NCBI GenBank assembly: GCA_009693505.1
Contig: SHXD01000007.1
Span: forward strand, 1 to 64,000
Length of the DNA: 64,000 nucleotides
DNA from: Limnohabitans sp.
Lineage (GTDB): Bacteria > Pseudomonadota > Gammaproteobacteria > Burkholderiales > Burkholderiaceae_C
Direction of reading: 5' to 3'
Part shown: positions 49,921-60,089 of the stretch, in pieces
How the letters are laid out: each line of letters begins with the position of its first letter
Numbering within the stretch: position 1 is the first letter of the stretch
Notes under the pieces: model-generated
The model's input: the letters and a program-made list of their open reading frames with translations, nothing else
Told to the model about the DNA's origin: nothing
The model's database searches: none
Program-made: the position numbers and the translations under genes

Positions 49921-50679
49921 TCAGGGTTGTGTGCTGACTTTTTCACCCGCAGCAACTTGGTCCAAGCGAGCTTGTTCTGCAAGCACTTTGGCCACATAGC
50001 CCGTGTCACTTTGCAGGGCGTCGCCCCCTAAGTAGAAAAGCAGGCCATCCTCCACCACCCCGCCCTTCAAACGAATGTATTCTTGAAGCACCTGGGTGCC
50101 AACACGCATGTTGGTGAGTGGGTCAAATGCTGCCAATTTGCCACCATATTTATCATATTTTTTGACATGGATCTCCGTCATCACCTGCATCAAACCCTGC
50201 GCCCCCGCTTGGCTTTGAATGTACGGATGAAAGCTCGATTCGATGGCCATCACGGCCAAAAGCAAATGCGGCTTGATCTTGGTCGATTCCGACAGCACAT
50301 AGGCCTCGGCCACAAGGGCGGCAATGGGCTCTGGCGCAACCCGGTACTTGCTAGCCAGCCAAGCCGCAACAGCCGCTTGCTTGCGCGGAATATCTTTCAA
50401 ATCGGTGGCGGTGGCCCGGTCAGCTGTGTTTTGCGGTTCCCACCACAAACTGAACTGGCGCGAGCGAAGCCATTCATAAACCGTTGACTCTGTTTGAGCC
50501 AGGATATCGGGCCGAAACAGGGCAACGCTGAGTCCCATGACCACCACCAAGCCCAGCATCGCCAAGCCACTGTGCGTCAGTGAGAACACGCCTTTGCCAA
50601 CATCTTGCAAAAAGATGCTGGCGGCTGCTCTTACTTTGGCTGAGGTGGAAAGGTTTGAAATGAATGACATGAGGTGCAA
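49921..50679 (-). CDS. Lytic transglycosylase (SLT domain)
   Basis: [50 protein letters not shown]. Confidence 0.9.
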   Translation of the reverse strand: MHLMSFISNLSTSAKVRAAASIFLQDVGKGVFSLTHSGLAMLGLVVVMGLSVALFRPDILAQTESTVYEWLRSRQFSLWWEPQNTADRATATDLKDIPRKQAAVAAWLASKYRVAPEPIAALVAEAYVLSESTKIKPHLLLAVMAIESSFHPYIQSQAGAQGLMQVMTEIHVKKYDKYGGKLAAFDPLTNMRVGTQVLQEYIRLKGGVVEDGLLFYLGGDALQSDTGYVAKVLAEQARLDQVAAGEKVSTQP

Positions 50680-50713
50680 GTATAGGTATTTAGATCAGGG
50701 GATAATTAGTACC

Positions 50714-51832
50714 ATGAAGCATCACCGAATTGTTGTGGGTTTGTCTGGCGGCGTCGACTCCGCAGTCACCGCTCACTTATTGAAAAAGCAAGGCCACGAA
50801 GTGGTCGGCATTTTCATGAAAAATTGGGAAGACGATGACGACAGCGAGCTTTGTTCGTCCAACATTGACTTTGTCGATGCGGCTGCCGTGGCTGATGTGG
50901 TGGGCATTGAAATTGAGCACGTCAACTTTGCGGCCGATTACAAAGACCGCGTGTTTGCAGAGTTTCTGCGTGAGTACCAAGCCGGCCGCACGCCCAACCC
51001 CGACATTCTGTGCAACGCCGAAATCAAGTTCAAATCTTTTTTAGACCATGCGCTGCACGTGGGTGCAGAAAAAATTGCCACAGGTCATTACGCGCGCGTT
51101 CGCCTGAATGAAACGACGGGCCTGCACGAGTTGCTAAAAGGTTTGGACAACAGCAAAGACCAAAGTTATTTTTTGCACCGCTTGAATCAAGCACAACTCT
51201 CTAAAACTTTGTTTCCAGTGGGTGAGTTGCTGAAAACGCAGGTCCGTGAAATTGCAGAAGAGATCGGCTTGCCCAATGCCAAGAAAAAAGACTCTACGGG
51301 CATTTGTTTTATTGGTGAGCGGCCTTTCAGAGATTTTTTGAATCGTTATATTTCCAAAGAACCCGGCCCCATCAAAGACGCGACAGGCCGAACCATTGGT
51401 AAGCATGTGGGCTTGAGTTTTTACACCTTGGGCCAACGCCAAGGTCTGGGCATTGGCGGCATCAAAGCCAAAGGCGCACAGCGCGGCGGTGGTGAACACA
51501 CGCCTTGGTTTGTGGCCCGCAAGGACATGACCCAAAACATTTTGTGGGTGGTGCAAGGGCATGATCACCCTTGGCTCTTGTCACCCCAACTTGAAGCCGC
51601 CGACGCCAGTTGGTGTTCGGGCAGCGCGCCCACGGCCGGTCTGTACGCTGCCAAAACACGCTATCGACAAGCCGATGCCCACTGCGCATTGACATCGCCC
51701 AATGCAGCTGAATTCGGTTTGTCGTTTAACGAAAGCCAATGGGCTGTCACGCCGGGTCAAAGTGCCGTTTTATATGACGGCGAAGTGTGCTTAGGCGGTG
51801 GCGTCATCAACTCGGCTGTGACCTTGATTTGA
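50714..51832 (+). CDS. mnmA: tRNA-specific 2-thiouridylase
   Basis: [60 protein letters not shown]; true ATG is internal to the ORF-track entry. Confidence 0.96.
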   Translation: MKHHRIVVGLSGGVDSAVTAHLLKKQGHEVVGIFMKNWEDDDDSELCSSNIDFVDAAAVADVVGIEIEHVNFAADYKDRVFAEFLREYQAGRTPNPDILCNAEIKFKSFLDHALHVGAEKIATGHYARVRLNETTGLHELLKGLDNSKDQSYFLHRLNQAQLSKTLFPVGELLKTQVREIAEEIGLPNAKKKDSTGICFIGERPFRDFLNRYISKEPGPIKDATGRTIGKHVGLSFYTLGQRQGLGIGGIKAKGAQRGGGEHTPWFVARKDMTQNILWVVQGHDHPWLLSPQLEAADASWCSGSAPTAGLYAAKTRYRQADAHCALTSPNAAEFGLSFNESQWAVTPGQSAVLYDGEVCLGGGVINSAVTLI

Positions 51833-51834
51833 TT

Positions 51835-53007
51835 TCAATCAGCGCCCAAAGTCAACTTGCTGGGCTGTCTCTTTTCAACGGCAAATCTGAGCAAGGCCGC
51901 AGTTCTGAAAATGCCGTGTGCAAATTTGCCGTAGGGCAAAGTTAAGAACAAGGCCATGACCATGCCCAAATGCAAAGCCAACAACACAGGCATGGCGGCG
52001 GTGTTTTTGGACAGCATCAAAGCCAGACCTGTCACACTGATGAAAAACAGCAAGGCAATGAATCCGCGGTCCATGGGTCTTTGTTGAACATCGCCATGTT
52101 GGGGGTCTCGCGCCAAATTCAAACGCCACAAACCCAGGGTTCCAATTGCCAAAGAAATACCGCCCACCGTGCCCAATATTTTGGGCAGGCTGGTGAAGTC
52201 ATAAGGCGCGGGCCAACCCAATGCATAGTGATACACCGTGGCAACGCTGGTGGCTGCAAAGCACAGCATGAAGCCATAAAAAGTGAGGTGGTGCATGCGC
52301 TTGCGCGCCAGCGTGAATGCGTCGTCTTCGTTGTTGCAACCATCGCCATGGCCACCGCCCAAGTATTTCAAACGCAAGGTATCGTGCGCCGCTTCAGCTG
52401 CTGCGGGAGAGCTTAAAGGCGCACCACTGGTGGCAGGTGTGACTTCGCGCCAAAACTTCGTCACGCCCAAAGCCAGCGCCAGCACAGACCACAGAAAAAT
52501 GGGCGCAAACATGCTCACCATGAGGTTGTGAGGGAAGATGGCATAAAAACCATTTTCAACAGGACCGCCCCACAGCGTGCCGTTGCTTTGAATGGCCAAG
52601 ATCAAAAACAAACTCAAGCTGAGCGCCAAGGCCATTGACACGGTCAGGCCATTGCTTTTGTAGAGCCCACCCAAGGCTTTGGGCCATGCGTAATCGGCGT
52701 AGGTTTGTCCGCGCACCGTGGCCATAGACTTGGGCACATTGATTGCAAATTCATGCGGTGGCGCATATTGACAGGCATGCAAACAGGCACCGCAGTTGTG
52801 ACACAAGTTGGCCAAGTAATGAATGTCTGCTTTGCCAAATTCCAAGCGACGCGTCATGGCGGGGAAAACCGCACAGAAGCCCTCGCAATAGCGACAGCCA
52901 TTGCAGATTTGAAGTTGGCGCGCCACTTCTTTTTCAGCGCTTGTTAAAAGTATTTCGCCGCGCGCCAAAGCCTGCGCTTCTTGAGTCAGTTGTTGAAGTG
53001 TTTGCAT
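51835..53007 (-). CDS. tcuB: TcuB: tricarballylate/citrate utilization membrane Fe-S protein
   Basis: [17 protein letters not shown] and [22 protein letters not shown] clusters plus TM segments. Confidence 0.92.
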   Translation of the reverse strand: MQTLQQLTQEAQALARGEILLTSAEKEVARQLQICNGCRYCEGFCAVFPAMTRRLEFGKADIHYLANLCHNCGACLHACQYAPPHEFAINVPKSMATVRGQTYADYAWPKALGGLYKSNGLTVSMALALSLSLFLILAIQSNGTLWGGPVENGFYAIFPHNLMVSMFAPIFLWSVLALALGVTKFWREVTPATSGAPLSSPAAAEAAHDTLRLKYLGGGHGDGCNNEDDAFTLARKRMHHLTFYGFMLCFAATSVATVYHYALGWPAPYDFTSLPKILGTVGGISLAIGTLGLWRLNLARDPQHGDVQQRPMDRGFIALLFFISVTGLALMLSKNTAAMPVLLALHLGMVMALFLTLPYGKFAHGIFRTAALLRFAVEKRQPSKLTLGAD

Positions 53008-53017
53008 GGTGTTCTAT

Positions 53018-54508
53018 TCAAGCGGCAACCCGCGTGTCCTTGTCAGCTGTGTCCTGCATCACTTGCTCTGCCAAACGCGGCACCGAGTCAGGAATGCCCA
53101 AAGCAGCCCGCGCTGCTTCCTGGCCAGCTATGCGGCCAAAAGCTGTGCCAATGGTCATGCCAACGCCCGCGGTGTAGCCTTTGCCCAAAACATTGCCAGC
53201 CATCATCTCGCCAGCCACAAACAAATTGGGGCTTGGTTCATTGTTGAACCGAACGGCTGCGGTGTCATCGGTTTTCAAACCAAGATAGGTGAAGGTGACG
53301 CCTGGTTTGACGGCGTAAGCATAGAAGGGCGCCGTGTCGAGCGGGAGCGCCCAATGCGTTTTGGCAGGCGTCAGGCCTTCGGTATGGCAATCGTCCAAGA
53401 CTGTGTGGTCAAAATGACCAGGCACACAGGCTTGGTTGTAGGCGGTCAAGGTGGCCATGAAGGTGTCCACATTCAAGCCCAGTTTTTGCGCCAACTCTGG
53501 CAGAGATTGAGCGACGGTACCTTCAAACACGGGCGGCATAAAACGGCCCACTGCTTTGGCATCTGAAATGGAGTAGCCAATTTGACCTGGTTGCTGAGCC
53601 ACCAAGCGGCCCCAAATGGCGTAGCGCTTGGGCCAAAAATCTTCACCTTCGTCGTAAAAACGTTCGGCGTTTTTGTTCACCACCACACCCAAAGACACAC
53701 AGTCGATGCGGGTGCAAATGCCGCCGTCGTACAAAGGTGCACGCGCATCAATGGCCACCATGTGCGCTTGGGTAGGATCGCTGATTTGATCAGCCCCCAA
53801 GTTAAGCAAGTGCTTGAGCAATGTGCCTTGGTTGAATCTGGTGCCACGAATTAAAAAATTGTCGGCTGGGAATTCGCCTAGCGCGTTTTGACCCCAGGCT
53901 TCACGCAGCCAGCCCAAGTTGGATTCAAAACCACCGGCCGCCATCACGCATGTTTTGGCAGTGATGTGCTCAGTTCGGAGCAACCCGCCTGTGGGCGTTT
54001 TGTGATTCACGATCGCAGCTTTGAAGACGCCATTTTCAATGTCGATTTCATTCACTTCTGCGTTGTAATGAATTTGGATACCTAACTTTTCTGCGCTTCG
54101 GTAATAGGCATTGATGAGCGCTTTGCCACCGCCCATGAAAAAAGCATTGGTGCGCGCTGTGTGCAAAGCTCCCGACAAAGAAGGCTGGAACCGCACGCCA
54201 TGTTTGAACATCCAAGGCCTGCAATGGTGCGAGTGCCGAATGGCCAATCTGGCCATGTGCTCATCGGTCAGGCCGCCCGTTACTTTCAACAAATCTTGCC
54301 AAAATTCTTCTTCAGGATAAGCTTGTTCCAACACATCTTGTGGTGCATCGTGCATACAGCGCAAGTTGCGTGTGTGTATGGAATTGCCACCGCGCCATTC
54401 ACGTGGCGCTGACTCAAGCACCATGACGCTGGCGCCGGCTTCGCGGGCCATGAGTGCCGCACTTAAGGCTGCGTTGCCGCCACCAATGACCAACACATCC
54501 AGGCTCAT
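53018..54508 (-). CDS. tcuA: TcuA: FAD-dependent tricarballylate dehydrogenase
   Basis: MSLDVLVIGGGNAALSAALMAREAGASVMVLESAP; GEMMAGNVLGKGYTAGVGMTIGTAFGRIAG. Confidence 0.92.
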   Translation of the reverse strand: MSLDVLVIGGGNAALSAALMAREAGASVMVLESAPREWRGGNSIHTRNLRCMHDAPQDVLEQAYPEEEFWQDLLKVTGGLTDEHMARLAIRHSHHCRPWMFKHGVRFQPSLSGALHTARTNAFFMGGGKALINAYYRSAEKLGIQIHYNAEVNEIDIENGVFKAAIVNHKTPTGGLLRTEHITAKTCVMAAGGFESNLGWLREAWGQNALGEFPADNFLIRGTRFNQGTLLKHLLNLGADQISDPTQAHMVAIDARAPLYDGGICTRIDCVSLGVVVNKNAERFYDEGEDFWPKRYAIWGRLVAQQPGQIGYSISDAKAVGRFMPPVFEGTVAQSLPELAQKLGLNVDTFMATLTAYNQACVPGHFDHTVLDDCHTEGLTPAKTHWALPLDTAPFYAYAVKPGVTFTYLGLKTDDTAAVRFNNEPSPNLFVAGEMMAGNVLGKGYTAGVGMTIGTAFGRIAGQEAARAALGIPDSVPRLAEQVMQDTADKDTRVAA

Positions 54509-54525
54509 GACAGGTACTCCGACAT

Positions 54526-55281
54526 TTAGAACTGGTAGCGGCGCAAGCCACCGTCCACAGGAATCACAGCACCCGTGATGTAGCTGGCCAAAGGCGAAGA
54601 CAAGAACGTCACCAAATTGGCCATGTCTTCTGGTTCGCCATAACGACCCATGGGGATTTCGTTTTCGCACTGCCACTGCCTGTATTCAGGTGTGTAGTTG
54701 CGGAAAATTTGTTCGGAGTGAATGCGGCCAGGCGGAATGCAATTCACCGTGATGCCGTGCGGCCCCACCATGCGCGACAAGCCTTTGGCCCAGCTGTGAA
54801 TGCCAGCCTTGGCACAGAAGGCACCGTTCACGTGATCGGGCTCGCTCTTGCCAGTGATGTTGATGATACGGCCCCATTTGCGCGCAATCATTTGATCCAC
54901 CAAGGCATCGGCCACCTGACGTGGGCGGTGGAAATTCAAAGTGATGGCCTCATGCCAAGCTTCTTCGCTCACATGCAAATCTTTGAAGCTGCGCGAACCG
55001 CCCGCGTTGTTGATCAAGATGTCAACGTGGCCTAGGCCTTGGATGGCGGCGGACGTGAGCTTGGCGGCGGCCTCTTCTGGGTACAAGTCTGATTCAATGA
55101 TGACAGGGCGGTATCCGCCCGCAGCCACGATTTCATCGGCCACTTCTTGCAACTTGTCGGCACGGCGTGCAGAGATGGCCAATTTCACGCCTTCTGCGGC
55201 CAAAGCCTTTGCAATGCCTCGGCCAATGCCAACGCTGGCACCTGTCACAAGCGCCGTTTTGTCTTTGAGTTGCAAGTCCAT
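54526..55281 (-). CDS. SDR-family oxidoreductase
   Basis: ALVTGASVGIGRGIAKALAAEG; LINNAGGSRSF; ITGKSEPDHVNGAFCAKAGIHSWAKGLS. Confidence 0.92.
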   Translation of the reverse strand: MDLQLKDKTALVTGASVGIGRGIAKALAAEGVKLAISARRADKLQEVADEIVAAGGYRPVIIESDLYPEEAAAKLTSAAIQGLGHVDILINNAGGSRSFKDLHVSEEAWHEAITLNFHRPRQVADALVDQMIARKWGRIINITGKSEPDHVNGAFCAKAGIHSWAKGLSRMVGPHGITVNCIPPGRIHSEQIFRNYTPEYRQWQCENEIPMGRYGEPEDMANLVTFLSSPLASYITGAVIPVDGGLRRYQF

Positions 55282-55364
55282 GGTGCCCCTTTTGCGATGA
55301 ATATTGGTGTGATGGGTATTACTTTAACTGCCCTAGATGGCCCTTGTTTAACCGCAGAAGAATC

Positions 55365-55389
55365 GGGGTATCAAAAAAAGTGATACCCC
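55365..55389 (-). promoter_or_regulatory. Candidate LysR-type regulator binding site (ATC-N9-GAT palindrome)
   Basis: GGGGTATCA-aaaaaag-TGATACCCC, perfect 9-bp arms. Confidence 0.6.
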
Positions 55390-55405
55390 TTGCGCTTGAC
55401 GCTGA

Positions 55406-56359
55406 TTAGGATTTGACGTGTGCGCCGGTCCAAACACCTTGAGACACCAGTTGCTGAGCGCAGTCTTTGAGAACCACGCGCGCTGCCAAGGCCACCGGCG
55501 ACAGTTCATCCTCGGACAAACTGCACAGCACATTGACCCGCTGCACATTGGCTTGCGAAATGCGGGCCATGTGGAACCTTTGCGCGGCATCCGGAAATCT
55601 GGCCACAGCGGCCCAAGGTTGCAAAGTAGCGCCCAAGCCAGCATCCACAGCATCCATGAGCAAGGCCAAAGAGTCAATTTCCAAGACCACATTGGGCACC
55701 AGTTTGATCCTTGCGAAGGCGGCATCGAGCGTGCTTCTTAAGCCATGCGGGCCCGTTGGCAAAATGAGGGCCTCGTGCTTTAACTGGCTCAATTTGATCG
55801 TGCTGGGCATCTTGGCGCGGGTGTTCTTTTTGGCACTGATGAAGAACAAATCCTCCTCCAACAGCGGCATGACGCTCCAGCGCCGCGCTGTTTTCAAATC
55901 GGGGCTGGGCAACAAATGCGAGTCGAACAAAACCGCCAAGTCCAACTGGCGTGCATTCAGCATGCTGGTTAAGTGCCCTGAAAGACTTTCAACCATGTGC
56001 AGGCGAACATCGGGGTAGCGCTCTCTTAAAGCGCGCATCAAAGGCATACCCAACACCGCGGCTGTGGTAGGCGCCAGGCCCACACTGACGGTGCCTGACA
56101 AGCGCGACTCTTGGGCGACGCGAACAGCTTGTTCAGCATGCCTCAGCGTGAGTTGAGCTTCTCGGAAAAAAGCCACGCCCGCTTCGGTCGGCGTAACGCC
56201 CTGAGGCGAGCGTTGAAGGAGCCGCGTAGACAACTCGCTTTCTAGCTTGGTGATTTGTTGACTTAATGCGGACTGAACCACATTCAAGTCAAGCGCGGCA
56301 CGGCTGATGCTGCCGACCTCGACCACCTTCACAAACGCACGCAACTGCCGAAGCTCCAT
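55406..56359 (-). CDS. LysR-family transcriptional regulator
   Basis: MELRQLRAFVKVVEVGSISRAALDLNVVQSALSQQITKLESELSTRLLQRSPQGVTPTEAG. Confidence 0.95.
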   Translation of the reverse strand: MELRQLRAFVKVVEVGSISRAALDLNVVQSALSQQITKLESELSTRLLQRSPQGVTPTEAGVAFFREAQLTLRHAEQAVRVAQESRLSGTVSVGLAPTTAAVLGMPLMRALRERYPDVRLHMVESLSGHLTSMLNARQLDLAVLFDSHLLPSPDLKTARRWSVMPLLEEDLFFISAKKNTRAKMPSTIKLSQLKHEALILPTGPHGLRSTLDAAFARIKLVPNVVLEIDSLALLMDAVDAGLGATLQPWAAVARFPDAAQRFHMARISQANVQRVNVLCSLSEDELSPVALAARVVLKDCAQQLVSQGVWTGAHVKS

Positions 56360-56439
56360 GCTTGGTTCTAGCCCCGCAACACTGTCAGCAAGTCAATTGG
56401 AATCATGGGGCATTTTGCATTTGGTGGGCTTGTAACAAC

Positions 56440-56934
56440 TTAAAACGGAATGTCGTCATCCATGTCGTCAAAACCACTGGCAGGCTTGGCGGCAGGTTTG
56501 CTAGCTGGCGCGCCAGCTGCTGCTGGACGGGCTGTTGCTGGACGGCGAGCCGGTGCGCCACCCTCATCATCGCCACCACCACTGGGGCCGCCCATGCCTT
56601 CACGGGCGCCGAGCAATTGCATTTCAGTGGCAATGATGTCGACCGTGTTTTTCTCAACACCCGCTTGGTCGGTGTACTTGCCGTATTTCAGGCGGCCTTC
56701 GATGTAAATGGGCCGGCCTTTTTTGACGTATTCGCCAGCGATTTCGGCCAAGCGGTCATAAAACGTGACACGGTGCCATTGAGTGTCTTCAACGGTTTCG
56801 CCAGACGTGCGGTCTTTGCGGCGGCTGGTGGTGGCGATGCTGATATTGGCCACGGCCTGGCCGGAGGGCAGGTAGCGAATTTCGGGGTCTCGGCCGCAGT
56901 TGCCGATCAGAATGACTTTGTTGACGGATGCCAT
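56440..56934 (-). CDS. ssb: Single-stranded DNA-binding protein
   Basis: MASVNKVILIGNCGRDPEIRYLPSGQAVANISIATT; acidic DDMDDDIPF tail. Confidence 0.97.
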   Translation of the reverse strand: MASVNKVILIGNCGRDPEIRYLPSGQAVANISIATTSRRKDRTSGETVEDTQWHRVTFYDRLAEIAGEYVKKGRPIYIEGRLKYGKYTDQAGVEKNTVDIIATEMQLLGAREGMGGPSGGGDDEGGAPARRPATARPAAAGAPASKPAAKPASGFDDMDDDIPF

Positions 56935-56982
56935 GTTTATTTCCTTGAAATCTCTTGCGATGAACAGGTGCAATTATGCTTG

Positions 56983-58227
56983 TTAGCGGGCCGGTGCTTC
57001 AATGGGTTCCATGAACCATGCAACCAAAAGCCAGACTAAGGTGGCGAGGCCACAAACCCCAAATAAAACCTGAGCACCGCCTGATTTCATGAGGGCGCCT
57101 CCTACTGCGCCCCCCACAAAGAAGCCTAGGGACTGCAAGGTGTTGTAAAAGCCCATGGCCATGCCGCGCGCATGGGGCGGGGCTCCCCGAGAGGCGATGC
57201 TAGGCTGACAGGCTTCCAAAATGTTGGAGGCCGAAAAGAAGACACACAAAATGCCAGCAATGCACCATAAGTTGGGCGTACCGCCAGACACCAAGGCCAA
57301 GCTGAACATGGCCAGCGCAATGACCATGGCTGAGCTCAGGAACACCGCACGCAGATAACCTTTTCGCTCAAGCGGAAAAAGCGTTTTACCCATGACCAAA
57401 AATCCAAATAACACGGCAGGCAAATAAATCCACCAATGATGCTCTTTGGGTAAACCAGCATCGACCATCATTTGCGGCACCGCCACCCACATGGCCAAAA
57501 GCACGCCATGCAGCACAAACACACCCAAGTTGTTCCGCAAAGAGGGGATGTGGGTCAGAACTTCCTTTAAACTGCCTTTGGACACCGCTATTAGCTGGGC
57601 AGGCTCCGGCGGCACACCCCAAATGACCACCGCCATGCCGCCCAAAGCCAAGAGGCCCGTCATCACGAACAAGCCTGACAAACCCGCAATGGTATTGAGA
57701 GCCGGCGCCAAAACCAATGACACAGCGAACATCAGGCCAATGCTGGCCCCAATCAAGGCCATGGCCTTGGTTCTAACGATGTCGCGCGTTTGATCGGCCA
57801 ACAAAGCCGTCACCACGGCTGAGACGGCGCCCGCCCCTTGCAAAGCGCGACCCATGAGCAAACCGAACAAGGTGTCGGCTGCTGCGGCCCAAAAACTGCC
57901 CGCAGCCAAGATCAACAAGCCAAACACAATGACTTTTTTACGCCCTAACTTGTCTGAAGCAGCCCCAAACGCCAACTGCAAAGCCCCCTGTGTCAGCCCA
58001 TAAATGCCCATGGCCAAGCCCACCAAGCCGGGATCGTCCCCACCTGGGTAATGAGCAGCCTCAATGGCAAATACAGGCAACACCAAAAACAAACCCAACA
58101 TGCGCAAGCCATAAATGGCCGCCAGTGAAATGCTGGATCGCTTCTCCAACGAGGTCATGAGCGAAGCATTCAAAGCCTCTACGGGCTCGGAAGGCAAAAC
58201 GGCGGTGGGGTTGGGTGATGCGTTCAT
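56983..58227 (-). CDS. MFS transporter
   Basis: 12-TM pattern; GLAMGIYGLTQGALQLAFGAASDKLGRKKVI. Confidence 0.92.
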   Translation of the reverse strand: MNASPNPTAVLPSEPVEALNASLMTSLEKRSSISLAAIYGLRMLGLFLVLPVFAIEAAHYPGGDDPGLVGLAMGIYGLTQGALQLAFGAASDKLGRKKVIVFGLLILAAGSFWAAAADTLFGLLMGRALQGAGAVSAVVTALLADQTRDIVRTKAMALIGASIGLMFAVSLVLAPALNTIAGLSGLFVMTGLLALGGMAVVIWGVPPEPAQLIAVSKGSLKEVLTHIPSLRNNLGVFVLHGVLLAMWVAVPQMMVDAGLPKEHHWWIYLPAVLFGFLVMGKTLFPLERKGYLRAVFLSSAMVIALAMFSLALVSGGTPNLWCIAGILCVFFSASNILEACQPSIASRGAPPHARGMAMGFYNTLQSLGFFVGGAVGGALMKSGGAQVLFGVCGLATLVWLLVAWFMEPIEAPAR

Positions 58228-58284
58228 ATGAGTAAGCTACAGCTTAGATTGTCCCTGATTCAGGAGGGGTTCTCAAATAGCGAA

Positions 58285-58362
58285 GTTGAGCAGACAGCTT
58301 AAGGCGGCTGAACGATTTCTGGTACTCCATATGAGGAAGCCGCCTTAAGCTGTCTGCTCAAC
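58285..58362. repeat. 25-bp perfect inverted repeat with 28-nt spacer
   Basis: GTTGAGCAGACAGCTTAAGGCGGCT (58285-58309) / AGCCGCCTTAAGCTGTCTGCTCAAC (58338-58362). Confidence 0.95.
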
Positions 58363-58470
58363 CCTCCCAAGAGAAATCTATCGCTATTCAGCTAAAAGCT
58401 TCCGACAAACTTTCGTTTTTAACGTTAACATTCGTCCGTTCAGATTTTTAGCAACCTCATTGGAAATTTT

Positions 58471-58779
58471 ATGAAACAAACCAATCGTCGCGTATTCATG
58501 ATGCAAATGGCTTTGGGCGGCACAGCCTTGGCTGCACAACAAGCGATGGCCCAAGCCATGGTGAACGAAAAAGACCCTCAGTCTGCTGCTTTGGGTTATG
58601 CCGCAGACACCACCAAAGTTGACGCGAAAAAATTCCCTAAACACGCCGCCGCACAAAAATGCAACAACTGCGCCTTGTATCAAGGCAAAGCCACTGATCC
58701 TGCTGGCGGTTGCCCCTTGTTTGCAGGCAAACAAGTTCACGGCAACGGCTGGTGCACTGCTTGGGCCAAGAAGGGCTAA
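58471..58779 (+). CDS. High-potential iron-sulfur protein (HiPIP)
   Basis: Tat-type signal TNRRVFMMQMALGG; four-Cys pattern CNNCALYQGKATDPAGGCPLFAGKQVHGNGWCTAW. Confidence 0.95.
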   Translation: MKQTNRRVFMMQMALGGTALAAQQAMAQAMVNEKDPQSAALGYAADTTKVDAKKFPKHAAAQKCNNCALYQGKATDPAGGCPLFAGKQVHGNGWCTAWAKKG

Positions 58780-58835
58780 TGCTCTTTCAGCGTGTGCATT
58801 CTCAATGTCCACGCTGAGCCTCTCCAAGTGCACCG

Positions 58836-60089
58836 TCAAGGGTTCAAAAACATTTGTTTGACAGCCTCGCGGGCCTTCACTCTTTGCGGCTCTTCTGCGT
58901 GATTCAACTCACGCAGGGGGCCGTTCATCATTTTCTTCATCATGCCCACCGAAAGCGACTCTAAAACGCTTTCAATGCTCTGACCTTTGTCTAGCAATTT
59001 GCGAGCGCGCATCACTTCGGCTTGACGCCAACTGTCTGCTTGAAAATTCAAGTCTTGAATCAAGGGCACGTCGTTTCGGTGCGCCAGCCAAGTCATGAAT
59101 TTTTGCACGCCATCGTCAATGATCACTTCAGCATCGACCACGGCCGCTTGCCTGTGCACTTGACCGCTGTTGATCACTTCTGTGAGGTCGTCCACGGTGT
59201 AAAGGTACACATCGCGAAGGTCTTTGACTTCAGGCTCAATGTCGCGCGGCACAGCCAAATCGACCATGAAAATAGGTTTGCTTTTGCGGGCGCGCAAAGC
59301 ACTTTTGACAGCGCCCAAACCAATCAGGGGCAAGGTGCTGGCAGTGCAACTGATGACGATGTCAAACTCGTGTAAACGTTTTGGCAGATCTGCCAAGGAG
59401 ATGCTTCGACCCCCGTGTACTTGCGCAAGCAGATCGGCCCGTTCGGCAGAGCGATTGGCAATCGTGATGGTTTTGGGCGACTTGGCTGCAAAGTGCGCCA
59501 CGCACAACTCAATCATTTCACCGGCGCCCACAAACAAAATATTGGTTTCTTTGATGTTTTCAAAAATACGCCCTGCCAAGCGCACAGCGGCCGCTGCCAT
59601 GCTGATGGAATGCGCGCCAATTTCCGTGGTGCTTCTGACTTCCTTGGCTACCGCAAATGAGCGCTGAAACAATTGGTTGAGCGTGGTGCCCAAGGCACCT
59701 GAGTCGCTGGCCGTTCGCACGGCTTCTTTGAGTTGCCCCAAAATTTGAGACTCGCCCAAGACCATCGAATCAAGGCCGCTGGCCACTCGAAACGCATGCC
59801 GCGCAGAAGCATCTCCCTCAAAGCGGTAAGTGTGCATGGCCAAAACGTCAACATGTGTTTTGCCAGCATCTGCCAACCAACTCAAAGTTTGTGGAATTTG
59901 AACTTCATCGCCCGCACAGTAAATTTCTGTTCGATTGCACGTGGACAAAATAGCCACTTCCTTGTGCGTGGCAAAACTTTGGCGCAAACCCTTCAACGAC
60001 TGATCCAACCTCTCCGAGGCAAACGCAAAGCGTTCGCGCAAATCAATCGGCGCAGTTTTGTGGTTCAGCCCTAAGGTCCAAACAGCCAT
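58836..60089 (-). CDS. hemA: Glutamyl-tRNA reductase
   Basis: TLGLNHKTAPIDLRERFAF; STCNRTEIYCA; LGESQILGQLKEAVRTA. Confidence 0.97.
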   Translation of the reverse strand: MAVWTLGLNHKTAPIDLRERFAFASERLDQSLKGLRQSFATHKEVAILSTCNRTEIYCAGDEVQIPQTLSWLADAGKTHVDVLAMHTYRFEGDASARHAFRVASGLDSMVLGESQILGQLKEAVRTASDSGALGTTLNQLFQRSFAVAKEVRSTTEIGAHSISMAAAAVRLAGRIFENIKETNILFVGAGEMIELCVAHFAAKSPKTITIANRSAERADLLAQVHGGRSISLADLPKRLHEFDIVISCTASTLPLIGLGAVKSALRARKSKPIFMVDLAVPRDIEPEVKDLRDVYLYTVDDLTEVINSGQVHRQAAVVDAEVIIDDGVQKFMTWLAHRNDVPLIQDLNFQADSWRQAEVMRARKLLDKGQSIESVLESLSVGMMKKMMNGPLRELNHAEEPQRVKAREAVKQMFLNP

